Below are positions 55,388 through 64,000 of a DNA stretch of 64,000 nucleotides, piece after piece (position 1 is the first letter of the stretch; the number at the start of each line of letters is the position of its first letter). Below the pieces are notes generated by a model that was not told where the DNA came from, did no database searches, and worked only from the letters and a program-made list of their open reading frames with translations. A program made the position numbers and the translations under genes. Source of the DNA: Pseudomonas sediminis (lineage in GTDB: Bacteria; Pseudomonadota; Gammaproteobacteria; Pseudomonadales; Pseudomonadaceae); the NCBI RefSeq assembly GCF_002741105.1, contig NZ_NIQU01000002.1:62001-126000 (forward strand), written 5' to 3'.

Positions 55388-56953
55388 ATGCGTAACAACC
55401 AGCCGGTCACTCAGCGTGAGCGCACTTTTCCTGCGCAACAACGCCTGATATCCACCACCGATCTCAAAGGGCAAATCACCTACTGCAACGACGCCTTCGT
55501 CGACATCAGCGGCTTCAGTCGTGAAGAGCTGCTGCGCGCGCCACACAACATCGTGCGCCACCCGGACGTTCCGGCGGCCGTGTTCGAGCATATGTGGACG
55601 ACCCTTAAGAAGGGCCGCCCGTGGATGGGCATCGTCAAGAACCGCTGCAAGAACGGTGACCACTACTGGGTCAACGCCTACGTCACGCCCGTGACCGAAA
55701 ACAACCAGGTCGTCGGCTACGAATCCGTCCGTGTCAAACCGACCGCCGAGCAGGTACGCCGCGCCGAAACGCTGTACGCCCGCATCAACGCCGGCAAGTC
55801 TGCCGTCCCGGCCAGCAACCATTGGCTGCCCATCGTCCAGGCGTGGATGCCCTTCATTCTGGTCAGCCAGATCGGCTTCATGATCGGCCACTGGATGGGC
55901 AGCAACTGGGGCTTCATCCTCGCCGCCCTGCTCTCCGTGCCGCTGGGCCTGGCTGGCATCGCCTGGCAGACGCGCGGCGTCAAACGCCTGCTGCGCATTG
56001 CCGAGCAAACCACATCCGACCCGCTGATCGCGCAGATGTACACCGACAGCCGTGGCGCCGAAGCACGCCTGGAAATGGCCATGCTCAGCCAGGAAGCACG
56101 CCTGAAAACCTGCCTCACCCGCCTGCAGGACACCGCCGAGCAACTCACCCTGCAAGCGCGTGAAGCCGACAAGCTAGCGCACAACAGCTCGGCTGGCCTC
56201 GAGCGCCAGCGCAGCGAGACCGAGCAGGTCGCTACCGCCGTCAACGAAATGGCCGCCACCACCCTGGAAGTGGCGAGCAACGTCGCCCGTACCGCTATCG
56301 CCACCCAGGAAGCCAACCGCCTTACCAGCGAAGGCCGCACCATCGCCGCAGAAACCCGCGAAGCCATCCAGCGCCTGTCGCAATCGGTGGGCGATACCGG
56401 CGAGACCGTGACCCGCCTGGCCCAGGACAGCAGCGAGATTGGCGGCGTGGTCGACGTGATCAAAGGCATCGCCGACCAGACCAACCTGCTCGCCCTCAAC
56501 GCCGCCATCGAAGCTGCTCGCGCTGGCGAAATGGGCCGCGGTTTCGCCGTGGTAGCCGACGAGGTACGTTCGCTGGCGCAACGCACCGCCGAGTCCACCG
56601 AACAGATCCACGCCCTGATCGCCAAACTGCAGCGCACCGCCGAAGAGGCCGTGCTGACCATGGAAATTGGCCGCAAGCAGGCCGACGAAGGCGTCGAACG
56701 CGTGCTGCAGGCCGATCAGGCGCTGTCCGGCATCAGCGACTCGGTGGCTAATATCGCCGACATGGCCAATCAGATCGCCGCCGCGGCGGAAGAGCAAAGC
56801 GCCGTCGCCGACGAGATCAACCAGAACATCACCACCATCGCCCAACTGGCCGACCAGACTGCTGGCGAAGCCAACGACACCGCCAAACTCAGCGAAGCCC
56901 TGACCAACACCGCACAGGGTCAGTATGCGTTGGTGGAGCGGTTTAACCGCTGA
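55388..56953 (+). CDS. aer: aerotaxis receptor Aer (MCP)
   Basis: A 521-residue chemoreceptor. An N-terminal PAS domain (about 20-120: [22 protein letters not shown]) holds the FAD redox sensor. A hydrophobic membrane segment (about 150-195) is followed by HAMP-like linker and the signalling domain with hairpin tip [19 protein letters not shown]. It senses redox or oxygen state and signals through CheW/CheA. A short hairpin follows. Confidence 0.9.
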   Translation: MRNNQPVTQRERTFPAQQRLISTTDLKGQITYCNDAFVDISGFSREELLRAPHNIVRHPDVPAAVFEHMWTTLKKGRPWMGIVKNRCKNGDHYWVNAYVTPVTENNQVVGYESVRVKPTAEQVRRAETLYARINAGKSAVPASNHWLPIVQAWMPFILVSQIGFMIGHWMGSNWGFILAALLSVPLGLAGIAWQTRGVKRLLRIAEQTTSDPLIAQMYTDSRGAEARLEMAMLSQEARLKTCLTRLQDTAEQLTLQAREADKLAHNSSAGLERQRSETEQVATAVNEMAATTLEVASNVARTAIATQEANRLTSEGRTIAAETREAIQRLSQSVGDTGETVTRLAQDSSEIGGVVDVIKGIADQTNLLALNAAIEAARAGEMGRGFAVVADEVRSLAQRTAESTEQIHALIAKLQRTAEEAVLTMEIGRKQADEGVERVLQADQALSGISDSVANIADMANQIAAAAEEQSAVADEINQNITTIAQLADQTAGEANDTAKLSEALTNTAQGQYALVERFNR

Positions 56954-56993
56954 AACGAAAGGTGCAGTGGTTAAACCGCTGTGCCTTTCGTTC
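56954..56993 (+). terminator. possible terminator after aer
   Basis: ACGAAAGGTGCAG...CTGTGCCTTTCGT forms an imperfect stem followed by TCTCC, directly after aer. It marks the boundary of the AT-rich stretch that follows. Confidence 0.4.
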
Positions 56994-57172
56994 TCCTCGT
57001 CTAGAGAAACTCTGGAAAAACCGTTTTTACAAAGTCGCCGCTCTATAAGTCGTATGGTTACTGGCCTGCAACTTCCGAAAAGGAACCTTTCAGAGCTTCC
57101 CTAGCACAGAGAAAAAGCAAAGCCTACTTAGATAGCCATATTGAACATAGAAAATAACCAAGGAGCCAATGC

Positions 57173-58324
57173 ATGCCCGAAGGAATTCCCACTCCCGCGC
57201 AGCTATTAAATGGAGAAATCAGTTTTTTCTCGATTGACACGGATGTAATTCAAAGCGCGGGATATAGCTTTGAAGCAGGCGCCTTGAATCAGCTTCACAG
57301 ACAACTTCCTTCAAGCATGGAACTTCAATTAACGGACATAGTTGCGAATGAAATAATAAAACACCTAATGGATCCAGTGCTCAAGTCCATTCAAACATTC
57401 GAAAGTTCTTTAAACAACCTGAAGCGCAGAGCAGAGTTACCGCTAGATCAAATCAGCGATCTTTTCCGAGCAATGACGCCAACCGAATCGGCCAGCGCTC
57501 ATTTCCGCAAGCGCCTGGAAGATTATGCCTCAAAGTGCAGAGGCGGAGTTCTACCAACTGAAGGCGATGGCATTCTGACAGAGCTATTTAATAGATATTT
57601 CAACTCCAGCCCTCCATTTGAATTGAATGCAGCCAAGAAAACTGAATTCCCAGATGCAACATCTCTTCTGGTGCTGGAAAAATTTGCTACGAATAACGAA
57701 ACAACCGGAATAGTAATATCAAAAGACAACGGATGGGAGGCTTTCGCAGCCCAATCAGAATATCTTTACTGTGTAAAATCCTTAGACGAACTCACTGCAC
57801 TTTTCACAGCGACAGGAGCGCTCGCAGCTCAAGTACACGAAGCAATAAACAAGGCTTTAGAAGACGAAAAATCCCCTTTACGCTCAAAACTTAGCAATGC
57901 ACTCGAAGATCACCTCCACAACGCATCCTGGAGCATTGGAGAAATATACTCCAATGTAAACGCCCGCGTTGAAGGTGAAGTCTCTGACATCCATTTGAGC
58001 GATCACGATCTTCTAGTAGAAAAAACCTCAATATGGAACGACGAGGAAGACCCAACCCGCTGGCTTATTGAGGTAACTGCCTCTGTACAAGTCAATGCAT
58101 CTATTTCGGTAGTCACTTACTTATGGGACTCTATCGATAAGGAAGAGGTAGAGCTTGAATCTGATAACCTCGACAGCCAGACAGAAATAGAAGTCTCCGC
58201 GTTTCTTACCTGCTCGAATGTCGAAGCTGACTCGGCTCCAACAGACTGGGACATCGAGGTGGAAATCGCTCCAGGCGACTACGAGATTGATGTCGGAGAG
58301 GTTCAAGCTTTTCCGTGGGATTAA
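57173..58324 (+). CDS. PIN-domain (DUF4935-like) protein, foreign-looking
   Basis: A 383-residue protein with a PIN-type nuclease core (about 15-210): acidic residues Asp22 and Asp24 (FFSIDTDVIQ), Glu60 (VANEIIKHL), Asp161 (FPDATSLLVLEKF) and Asp185 (VISKDNGW), the spacing expected of DUF4935-like PIN proteins. The C-terminal 170 residues form an acidic domain of no known family. The gene and its 220-bp upstream region are clearly AT-richer and use codons rare in the neighbours (AAA, AAT, ATA), a sign of horizontal transfer. No antitoxin partner or mobile gene lies beside it. Might be an RNase effector; not proven. Confidence 0.6.
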   Translation: MPEGIPTPAQLLNGEISFFSIDTDVIQSAGYSFEAGALNQLHRQLPSSMELQLTDIVANEIIKHLMDPVLKSIQTFESSLNNLKRRAELPLDQISDLFRAMTPTESASAHFRKRLEDYASKCRGGVLPTEGDGILTELFNRYFNSSPPFELNAAKKTEFPDATSLLVLEKFATNNETTGIVISKDNGWEAFAAQSEYLYCVKSLDELTALFTATGALAAQVHEAINKALEDEKSPLRSKLSNALEDHLHNASWSIGEIYSNVNARVEGEVSDIHLSDHDLLVEKTSIWNDEEDPTRWLIEVTASVQVNASISVVTYLWDSIDKEEVELESDNLDSQTEIEVSAFLTCSNVEADSAPTDWDIEVEIAPGDYEIDVGEVQAFPWD

Positions 58325-58371
58325 GCTCAGCGCCCCAAGAGCAGTACTCTTTCAATGCCAAGGAACCCGGC

Positions 58372-58734
58372 ATGCCAACCCACGAAAAGATCAACTACGT
58401 CGAATACCCAACCCGCGACCTGCCCGCCACCAGGGCTTTCTTCCAAGCCGCTTTCGGCTGGGGCTTCACGAACTACGGCCCCGATTACGCCGCCTTCGCC
58501 GACGAAGGCCTGGATGGCGGTTTCTTCAGCGCCGAGATGTCCGCGCGCAGCGACAACGGCAGCGCGCTGATCGTGTTCTATAGCGCACAGCTGGAAGACA
58601 CCCTGGCCAAGGTCAAGGCTGCGGGTGGTGAAATCATCAAACCGATCTTTACCTTCCCAGGTGGCCGACGCTTTCACTTCGTCGAGCCAGGCGGCAACGA
58701 GTTTGCCGTATGGTCGGAGCCGAGCGGTCAGTAG
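58372..58734 (+). CDS. VOC-family glyoxalase-like protein
   Basis: A 120-residue vicinal oxygen chelate domain: INYVEYPTRDLPATRAFF at the start and RRFHFVEPGGNEFAVWSE at the end, with betaalphabetabetabeta pattern. Metal ligands may be Glu (VEYP) and Glu (NEFAVWSE). Enzyme or antibiotic-binding role unknown. The ATG at 58372 has AAGGA upstream. It returns to host codon usage after the PIN gene. Confidence 0.8.
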   Translation: MPTHEKINYVEYPTRDLPATRAFFQAAFGWGFTNYGPDYAAFADEGLDGGFFSAEMSARSDNGSALIVFYSAQLEDTLAKVKAAGGEIIKPIFTFPGGRRFHFVEPGGNEFAVWSEPSGQ

Positions 58735-58772
58735 TCGCCATCACCTGCGAGCCTGCATCACCTGCAGCGACC

Positions 58773-58835
58773 GTCGTTCCGCGCAGGCGGGTACCCAGAA
58801 CAACTCTCTGGGCTCCCGCCTTCGCGGGAGTGACG
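58773..58835. repeat. REP palindrome pair, family B
   Basis: GTCGTTCCGCGCAGGCGGGTACCC and GGGCTCCCGCCTTCGCGGGAGTGACG in inverted order; second copy of the unit at 1475. Confidence 0.8.
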
Positions 58836-58988
58836 GTGAGAGCAATCCCCCACGCGATAAGTGCTTGTCTGGCATATCCCGTTTGACCCACCACCAGTTC
58901 CCCACTTAACGTCCCAGTCTTCCTCTCGGGCGAGCGTTACCCTCGCCGGAGCCATGGAAGAACCCAGCATGAATCAAGGAGGTACAGG

Positions 58989-59690
58989 ATGCGCATCATG
59001 GTGATTGGTGCAAGCCGAGGTCTCGGCCGTGCGCTGGTAGAGGGTTTGGCGCCAAGCCACGAGCTGATCGGAATTTCACGCAGCCGCCCGGCCGATCTGC
59101 CTACGGGCATCCAGTGGATCGAAGCGGATATGAGCGATCCGCTGCGAGCTGTGGACGCCATTGAAGCCCAGGCACCGCAAAAGCTGGACGCGATCATCTA
59201 CAACCTGGGGATCTGGGAAACTCGCGCGTTCGAGGATGACTACAGCTTTCTGCAGGACGACGACGCGCAGATTCTCGAGATGGTCAGCGTTAATATCGGT
59301 GCGACCTTACTGCTGCTCAAACGCCTGCTACCGCGCCTGCTAGGCGGCGCCAAGCCGCAGTTGATCCTCACCGCCTCCACCTCGGCCCTGCCACAGAGCG
59401 GCCGCCCGGAAGTCACCTTCGGCGCCAGCAAGTTCGCCCTCAAGGGCATTGCCGAGACCCTGCGCGAAGGTTTTCGCGATCAGCGTCTGGCCGTCACCTG
59501 CCTGCAACTGGGCTACCTCAATACCCAGGATGGCCTGCAAACACCGGTTGAACAGGCGGCGCAAAATGGCGAAGGTCAGCTGATTCCGCTGCACGATGTC
59601 GTCGCTCTGGTGCGAACGCTACTGAGCCTGTCCGATGCCAGTTACGTGCGTGAGCTGGTGCTACCGGCCATCGCCGACGAGCGCTTTTGA
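58989..59690 (+). CDS. SDR-fold protein with atypical active site
   Basis: A 233-residue short-chain dehydrogenase-like protein. The NAD(P)-binding GASRGLGRAL (about 7-16) and the Ser of TASTSALP are present, but the catalytic YxxxK reads FGASK: the Tyr is Phe. It may be a binding protein, or use another proton donor. GGAGG lies 7 bases before the ATG. It is followed 24 bp later by a GNAT gene, so they likely share a transcript. Confidence 0.75.
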   Translation: MRIMVIGASRGLGRALVEGLAPSHELIGISRSRPADLPTGIQWIEADMSDPLRAVDAIEAQAPQKLDAIIYNLGIWETRAFEDDYSFLQDDDAQILEMVSVNIGATLLLLKRLLPRLLGGAKPQLILTASTSALPQSGRPEVTFGASKFALKGIAETLREGFRDQRLAVTCLQLGYLNTQDGLQTPVEQAAQNGEGQLIPLHDVVALVRTLLSLSDASYVRELVLPAIADERF

Positions 59691-59714
59691 ACACCTGAGC
59701 CGCGAGGAAATCCG

Positions 59715-60278
59715 ATGCCCGATCATTCCGTCACGCTGACGACGCCACGTCTTGTCCTGCGCCCTCTGCAAGCAGCGGATGCTGCCGCGCTGTTCGCGAT
59801 CTTTTCCGATCCGCAAGTCATGCAGTACTGGAACACGCCACCTTGGAGCTCCGAAGTCGTGGCACAGGATTTCATCCGCGCCGAGCAACAGGCCATGCAC
59901 GATGGCCAACGCCTGACCCTGGCTATCGTCGACAGGGAAAGCGCCGAGCTGATCGGCAAATGCCTACTGTTCAACTATGAGCCGGAGTCGCGTCGTGCAG
60001 AGATCGGTTTTGGCATTGCATCGTCTGCCTGGGGCAAGGGTTACGTTCAGGAGGCGGCTGGCGAGCTACTGCGCCATGGTTTCGAAGCTTTGAAGCTGAA
60101 TCGTGTCGAGGCTGAAATCGACCCAACCAACAGCGCCTCCGGTCGTGCTCTGGAGCGCCTGGGCTTCAGCCAGGAAGGATTGCTACGTCAGCGTTGGATC
60201 ATCGACGGACAGGTGTCGGACTCGGCACTCTTCGGGCTGCTCAGCGAAGATTGGCGCAGCCGCCACAGTCAACGGTAA
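59715..60278 (+). CDS. GNAT acetyltransferase, RimJ/RimL-like
   Basis: A 187-residue GNAT protein. LTTPRLVLRPLQAADAAALFAIF at the start (shown in part), ALD-type acetyl-CoA core SAWGKGYVQEAAGELLRHGF and NRVEAEIDPTNSASGRALERLGF are typical of the RimJ/RimL group. It acetylates an amine, perhaps a ribosomal protein or antibiotic. Second gene of the SDR-GNAT-DinB run. Confidence 0.8.
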   Translation: MPDHSVTLTTPRLVLRPLQAADAAALFAIFSDPQVMQYWNTPPWSSEVVAQDFIRAEQQAMHDGQRLTLAIVDRESAELIGKCLLFNYEPESRRAEIGFGIASSAWGKGYVQEAAGELLRHGFEALKLNRVEAEIDPTNSASGRALERLGFSQEGLLRQRWIIDGQVSDSALFGLLSEDWRSRHSQR

Positions 60279-60300
60279 GTCGTACGCAACAGGTGAAAAC

Positions 60301-60837
60301 ATGCAGAGAATCGACCATATCCGCCTGATGGCACGCTACAACAGCTGGATGAACGAACGGCTCTACGCGGCTGCTTCCACTCTGGCCGACGAAGCGCTGA
60401 GTGCCGAGCGTGGTGCGTTCTTCGGCTCGATCCTCGGCACGCTCAATCATCTGCTGGTGGCTGACCGGATCTGGCTTGGGCGCTATACCGCACACCCGGC
60501 GAACTTCCGCTCATTGCAGGCGCTCGCAGGGCCGGAAGCGCCGACGCGCCTGGATCAATCGATGGGTACGGATATACGCGAGCTGGCCGCACTGCGTAAA
60601 CAGCTGGACAGTTGCATCGAAGCCCTGGCCGCCGAGATGGGCGAAGAGCAGCTGGATCAGCCGTTGAGCTACCGCAACATGAAGGGTGCGGCCGCGCAAA
60701 AGCACTTCTTCGCACTGCTGATGCATCTGTTCAACCACCAGACGCATCACCGCGGGCAGGCTACGACGCTACTAACCCAGGCGGGCGTGGATGTAGGTGT
60801 GACGGATCTGCTGGCGTTGATCCCTGACGAGCTTTGA
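60301..60837 (+). CDS. DinB-family four-helix protein
   Basis: A 178-residue DinB/YfiT-fold protein. The three metal-binding His are visible: His around GTLNHLLVADRIWLGR, and HLFNHQTHHRGQATTLL near the C-terminus. The family includes thiol-dependent transferases, and function here is unknown. ATG 60301 follows AACAGGTG. Confidence 0.85.
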   Translation: MQRIDHIRLMARYNSWMNERLYAAASTLADEALSAERGAFFGSILGTLNHLLVADRIWLGRYTAHPANFRSLQALAGPEAPTRLDQSMGTDIRELAALRKQLDSCIEALAAEMGEEQLDQPLSYRNMKGAAAQKHFFALLMHLFNHQTHHRGQATTLLTQAGVDVGVTDLLALIPDEL

Positions 60838-60877
60838 GCTGCGGCCAAGCGCCGATGGCACCTCGCCCTCTCCAGGC

Positions 60878-61585
60878 TCAAAGGCCAGCGAGTTTCAGCC
60901 AGTGTGCGTAGAAACCTTCGGCAACCTGGTTCAGTGCCCTGACCTTCCCACTCAGGTCGTCATGCATCTCGGCGATACTCTGCTGGCTGGGCTGGCGGGC
61001 ATTGAGCAAATGTGCCCAGTCGTCTAGCCAGAGCGCGATCAGATCTTCGGTCATCTCCGGATGGCCCTGCAGCGCCAGCACCTTGTCACCCCAGGCGAAG
61101 GCCTGATTGTCGCACCACTGACTACTCAACAGAGGCTGGGCGCCGTCAGGCAGCGAGAAGGTGTCGCCGTGCCACTGGAAGATGCTGAACGCTGCAGGCA
61201 GATGCGCCAGCCAGGGGCTATCGACAGCTTCTGCACGACGTTGCATGTGCTGCCAACCCGCTTCGGTGTAAGGCATGCGACGGATGCCGGCACCCAGTGC
61301 CTTGGCCAGCAGCTGGCCGCCCAGGCAGTGACCGATGATGGGAATGTCGCGCTTGATAAAGCGCTGCAACGCAGTCACTTCGTCGACGATCCAGGGCAAC
61401 GGGTCATTGACGCTCATCGGCCCGCCCATCACGGCGACCGCCTTGGGCCGCTCCAGGTCGTAACCGTGCAGTTCACCCAGATCGACGCGCAGCACGTCGA
61501 AACTGCAGCCACGCGCCTGCAGCACCTGCGCCAGATGGGCTGGCGGGCAATAATCGATATGAGTCAGGATCAGAACATCGGCCAT
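60878..61585 (-). CDS. class I glutamine amidotransferase-like protein
   Basis: A 235-residue GATase1 domain of the YfeJ/GMP-synthase-like type: nucleophile Cys in GHCLGGQ (about residue 86), His and Glu in LQGHPEMTED. It probably acts alone as a gamma-glutamyl hydrolase or a deglutaminating enzyme. The ATG at 61585 is chosen, since the open frame upstream runs through a REP element. Confidence 0.82.
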   Translation of the reverse strand: MADVLILTHIDYCPPAHLAQVLQARGCSFDVLRVDLGELHGYDLERPKAVAVMGGPMSVNDPLPWIVDEVTALQRFIKRDIPIIGHCLGGQLLAKALGAGIRRMPYTEAGWQHMQRRAEAVDSPWLAHLPAAFSIFQWHGDTFSLPDGAQPLLSSQWCDNQAFAWGDKVLALQGHPEMTEDLIALWLDDWAHLLNARQPSQQSIAEMHDDLSGKVRALNQVAEGFYAHWLKLAGL

Positions 61586-61650
61586 AGCTACCTCCGCCGC
61601 GCAGTCTGCGCGAGAAGGATTGGCAAGTCGAGGTGGGCTGGGAGTTGAAG

Positions 61651-61676
61651 CCATCGGCCGGACAGCCGGCCGATGG
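61651..61676. other. strong hairpin in the GATase leader
   Basis: CCATCGGCCGG-ACAG-CCGGCCGATGG is a perfect 11-bp stem, about 66 bp before the GATase start, without a T-run. It may be a leader structure or solitary REP. Confidence 0.45.
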
Positions 61677-61735
61677 TCTGAGCTGATGGACGCCGCTGCA
61701 TCCACATTTGAGGATGTCCTGAAAAAGCCAGCTAT

Positions 61736-61804
61736 CGTCACTCCCGCGAAGGCGGGAGCCCAGATAATTCGATGGTTCTGGATGCCCGCCTGCGCGGGCA
61801 TGAC
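61736..61804. repeat. REP palindrome pair, family B
   Basis: Third copy: CGTCACTCCCGCGAAGGCGGG and inverted CCCGCCTGCGCGGGCATGAC, 35 bp apart, between the GATase and RraB-like genes. Confidence 0.8.
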
Positions 61805-61822
61805 AATTTTTTCAGTGTTTCC

Positions 61823-62167
61823 CTAACGCATGGCTGACGCTTTCACCTCCTGGGTAACGCCCCAGCCATCCATCTTGCCGCCCAGCGGGACGACGATGGA
61901 CTCCAGGTCATGTTCGAACTCGCCGATACCGGCATGGGTGGCATACATCACTTTGCTGATTTGCAGGTGCCAGATGCCGTCCTCACGGGCGGATATCTGA
62001 GCGTTGAGCGACTCGCCGCGAAAGTTTCTGGCCGCCGTTCTGGCCCGTTCTTCGTCGGGAAAGATGGCGTAGAACTCGATCGGGTGAAACTGGGCGAAGT
62101 CGAATCCCCCTTCTTTCATCCGACGCAGCACCGATGTGCTGGAGTCTTCGTGGAAGGCTGTGCTCAT
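61823..62167 (-). CDS. RraB-like ribonuclease E inhibitor family protein
   Basis: A 114-residue protein resembling the RraB/YjgD fold (LRRMKEGGFDFAQFHPIEFYAIFPDEE, shown in part; the C-terminal GWGV). RraB binds RNase E and alters mRNA decay. Some relatives of this family are of unknown role, so the name is by fold only. No operon partner. Confidence 0.65.
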   Translation of the reverse strand: MSTAFHEDSSTSVLRRMKEGGFDFAQFHPIEFYAIFPDEERARTAARNFRGESLNAQISAREDGIWHLQISKVMYATHAGIGEFEHDLESIVVPLGGKMDGWGVTQEVKASAMR

Positions 62168-62486
62168 AAACGACCCCCTCTCAGGCTATGGATGGATTAA
62201 CCGCTTTCCCAATGCGACCGTCCTACAGACGGTGTCGCGGCCTCTACCGGAAACCTCTGAAAACGCCCTGCGTTTACAGAAGCACCCAAGTGGCGCCGCC
62301 CCGAGAATCGAGCTGGTGCTCGATGTGTCTACTGCAAGCGTATCGACGACTGCCCGACAGAACGCCGGGCTGAAAACCGTCACCCCAAGAGTAGCCGCTA
62401 AACGCGAGGTTGGCGTCGCCCAGAAAGCCTTTGTGACAAAGCCGACGACCGACGGCAATTGGCCAGCCTGAACGCCTTGCCGGAAC
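62168..62486. other. 319-bp region without a recognised gene
   Basis: Between the RraB-like gene start and the SDR gene end. Open frames exist on both strands, but none carries a ribosome site or family motif. It probably contains only the RraB-like promoter and the 3' end of the SDR transcript. Confidence 0.5.
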
Positions 62487-63248
62487 TCATGAACGACTGA
62501 GCCAGGCCATCAGTAACCTGTTGATCCAGCCCGGCGTGATCTGCCCAAGGTTGAACAACAGCCCGAACTGCAGCCCCACCGGGCGATGCACGGTGCTGGC
62601 GTGGGCCTGCTTCCAGGCCGCTTCGGCGATCTGCTCGGCCTCCAGGCGCACGCCCAGACGACGCATCACCGGCGGACGCTGCGCCTGACTGCGCACCATC
62701 GGCGTGTCGACGAATGGCGGCATCAGGTCACCCACACGGATGCCATGTTCGCGCCACTCCAGCTCCAGCGCCTCGGTAAGCCCTCGCACGGCGAACTTGC
62801 TGGCTGAGTAACTGGCCAGCTGCGGCACGCCGTAAAGCCCCGAGGCCGAGCCCATATTGATCACCTGCGCGTCCGGCGTGACTTTGAGATAGTTAAAGGC
62901 CGCATGGCAGAGGTTGAGCACGCCGAGCACGTTGATCTGTACCAGCCGTGTGTGTTGCTCCAGCTCGATATCGGCGAAGGCACCGGTGCGCAGAATGCCT
63001 GCGCCGTTGAACAACAGGCGCAACTGGCCACCACTTTGCGCGCAGAAGTCGGCCAGCGCGGCTTTCACCGCCGCGGCATCGACCACATCCAGCGGCGCAT
63101 GCCAGGCGCCACCCAGCTCTGTGGCCAAGGCTGCCAGCGCCTTTTCATCGACATCGAGCAACCCGACGCGCCAGCCCCGTGCGTGAAACAGCCGCGCGGT
63201 GGCGGCGCCAATGCCTGATGCGGCGCCGCTGATGAGAATGCTGTTCAT
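62487..63248 (-). CDS. short-chain dehydrogenase/reductase
   Basis: A 253-residue classical SDR: GAASGIGAATA cofactor motif, NGAG (NNAG-type), catalytic Ser in MGSASGLYG, and YSASK (Tyr/Lys). It is intact, unlike the SDR at 58989. The ATG at 63248 shares its A with the stop of the upstream esterase (TGATG), so the two are translationally coupled. Perhaps reduces a ketone or aldehyde linked to the ester hydrolase. Confidence 0.87.
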   Translation of the reverse strand: MNSILISGAASGIGAATARLFHARGWRVGLLDVDEKALAALATELGGAWHAPLDVVDAAAVKAALADFCAQSGGQLRLLFNGAGILRTGAFADIELEQHTRLVQINVLGVLNLCHAAFNYLKVTPDAQVINMGSASGLYGVPQLASYSASKFAVRGLTEALELEWREHGIRVGDLMPPFVDTPMVRSQAQRPPVMRRLGVRLEAEQIAEAAWKQAHASTVHRPVGLQFGLLFNLGQITPGWINRLLMAWLSRS

Positions 63249-64000
63249 CACACACCCCGCTCACGGAGAAAGGCCGCCACACGGGCGATGGCGTAATCCG
63301 CCGCGCGCAACATGCCGACATGCGCCTGGAATACGTGCCACAACCCCGGATAACGCTCCAGGCGCAGGTTGATCCCAGCCGCTTTGGCGCGCTCGGCCAG
63401 GCGCAGGCTGTCGTTGAGCAGCAACTCGTCTTCGCCCACCTGGATCAGCGTCGGCGGCAGTTGGCTAAGGTCAGCGAACAGCGGCGACATGCCCGGATCA
63501 TTGCGCGGCAGGTCGGCCGGGCAATACAGCTGCGCGGCCTGTTCGATCCAACTGGGATGGAGCAGCGGATCTCCGGCCAGCGGCTCGTGCATCTGCTCAC
63601 CGGTGAAGTCGGTGACCGGCGAGAAGCACACCAGGGCGGCGGGCGCCGGCAGACCGAGTTCGATAATGCGCAGGCAGCCGACCAGGCTCAGGTTGCCGCC
63701 GGCCGAGTCGCCGCCAATGGCGATCTGTTCAGGTCTATAACCGGCGTCCAGCAGCGCCTGGTAAGCCGCCACCACATCATCGCGCGCAGCGGGATAGGGA
63801 TGTTCCGGCGCCAGGCGGTAATCCAGCGCACAGACTTCAAGGACAGCGCGTTTGGCCAGGCTGGCGCAGATGCCCCGGTGCGTGTCCGGCCCGCCGATCA
63901 TGAAGGCGCCACCGTGTAAATAAAGCAGCACGCTACCGCTGCTGGCAGGCGGTCGATGCCATTCGCAAGGGCGCCCGGCCAGGGTATCGGCGCTGCGCGT
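63248..64000 (-). CDS. alpha/beta hydrolase, HSL-type esterase (partial, 5' end outside)
   Basis: The visible 250 residues hold the oxyanion motif LHGGAF (HGGG type), the nucleophile elbow GDSAGG, an Asp in GEDELLLNDS and His in GLWHVFQAH, as in hormone-sensitive lipase-like esterases. The reading frame continues without a stop to the window edge (codons at 64000 and before are in frame), so the N-terminus is cut off by the window. Operon with the SDR. Confidence 0.85.
   Translation of the reverse strand, partial: TRSADTLAGRPCEWHRPPASSGSVLLYLHGGAFMIGGPDTHRGICASLAKRAVLEVCALDYRLAPEHPYPAARDDVVAAYQALLDAGYRPEQIAIGGDSAGGNLSLVGCLRIIELGLPAPAALVCFSPVTDFTGEQMHEPLAGDPLLHPSWIEQAAQLYCPADLPRNDPGMSPLFADLSQLPPTLIQVGEDELLLNDSLRLAERAKAAGINLRLERYPGLWHVFQAHVGMLRAADYAIARVAAFLRERGV

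Noticed and set aside
62136..62471. Open frames on both strands in the RraB-SDR gap
   Set aside because: No ribosome site, family motif or plausible composition; left as non-coding.

Overview
The window is a high-GC chromosomal segment of a Pseudomonas sensu lato species. Gene content and order suggest the P. mendocina / P. oleovorans / P. alcaligenes side of the genus, but that placement is inference. No replication origin, rRNA operon, CRISPR array, prophage or transposase gene was seen. It is mostly ordinary core genome, with one catabolic accessory block, one foreign-looking gene, one MITE and several families of short palindromic repeats.

Layout. (1) 0.2-6.7 kb: a PQQ / alcohol-oxidation signalling block, with a CXXCW rhodanese-like protein, the LuxR-type regulator ErbR/AgmR, a GNAT protein, the hybrid kinase NahK (ErcS') with its FIST-domain NO sensor NosP, and a small membrane protein. 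(2) 6.7-10.6 kb: an outer-membrane porin and the PQQ-maturation protease PqqF. (3) 10.8-21.1 kb: the accessory catabolic block, all on the minus strand. It holds a BCCT betaine transporter, an MFS carrier, a cupin, a PuuB-like FAD amine oxidase, a rubredoxin-fused FAD reductase, an aldehyde dehydrogenase, a Rieske oxygenase of the quaternary-ammonium type, and a LysR regulator. (4) 21.3-29.4 kb: dusA, a mini-Fur, tal, rssBC, a PilZ protein, mlaA, a thioesterase, a HAD pseudoenzyme, a DUF4404 protein and queF. (5) 29.7-39.6 kb: an RND pump, a YadGH-type ABC exporter, a transglutaminase-like protein, fadE and a small conserved protein. (6) 39.7-40.2 kb: four tRNA genes in a tandemly duplicated Glu-Gly arrangement with a strong promoter. 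(7) 40.3-46.7 kb: a membrane-anchored protein, a GST, a free methionine sulfoxide reductase, a DUF815 ATPase, sagS, ospR and gpx. (8) 46.8-57 kb: pdxB, a MITE, a MATE pump, a DUF3080 lipoprotein, tusA, rlmM, acnA and aer. (9) 57.1-64 kb: an AT-rich PIN-domain gene and small enzymes (VOC, two SDRs, GNAT, DinB, a glutamine amidotransferase, RraB-like), ending in a truncated esterase.

How the genes may work together. The catabolic block looks like uptake of a betaine (BCCT), oxygenolytic attack on the quaternary nitrogen (Rieske enzyme with a bridging Glu), electron supply through an unusual rubredoxin-reductase fusion, and clean-up by an aldehyde dehydrogenase and an FAD amine oxidase. A perfect 14-bp inverted repeat upstream of the Rieske operon recurs, slightly degenerate, upstream of the BCCT gene, so one regulator may control both. 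The substrate is unknown. Two sensor kinases that in P. aeruginosa feed the HptB phosphorelay (NahK and SagS) are both here. Short palindromic repeats fill many gene ends, and in two cases supply the stop codon.
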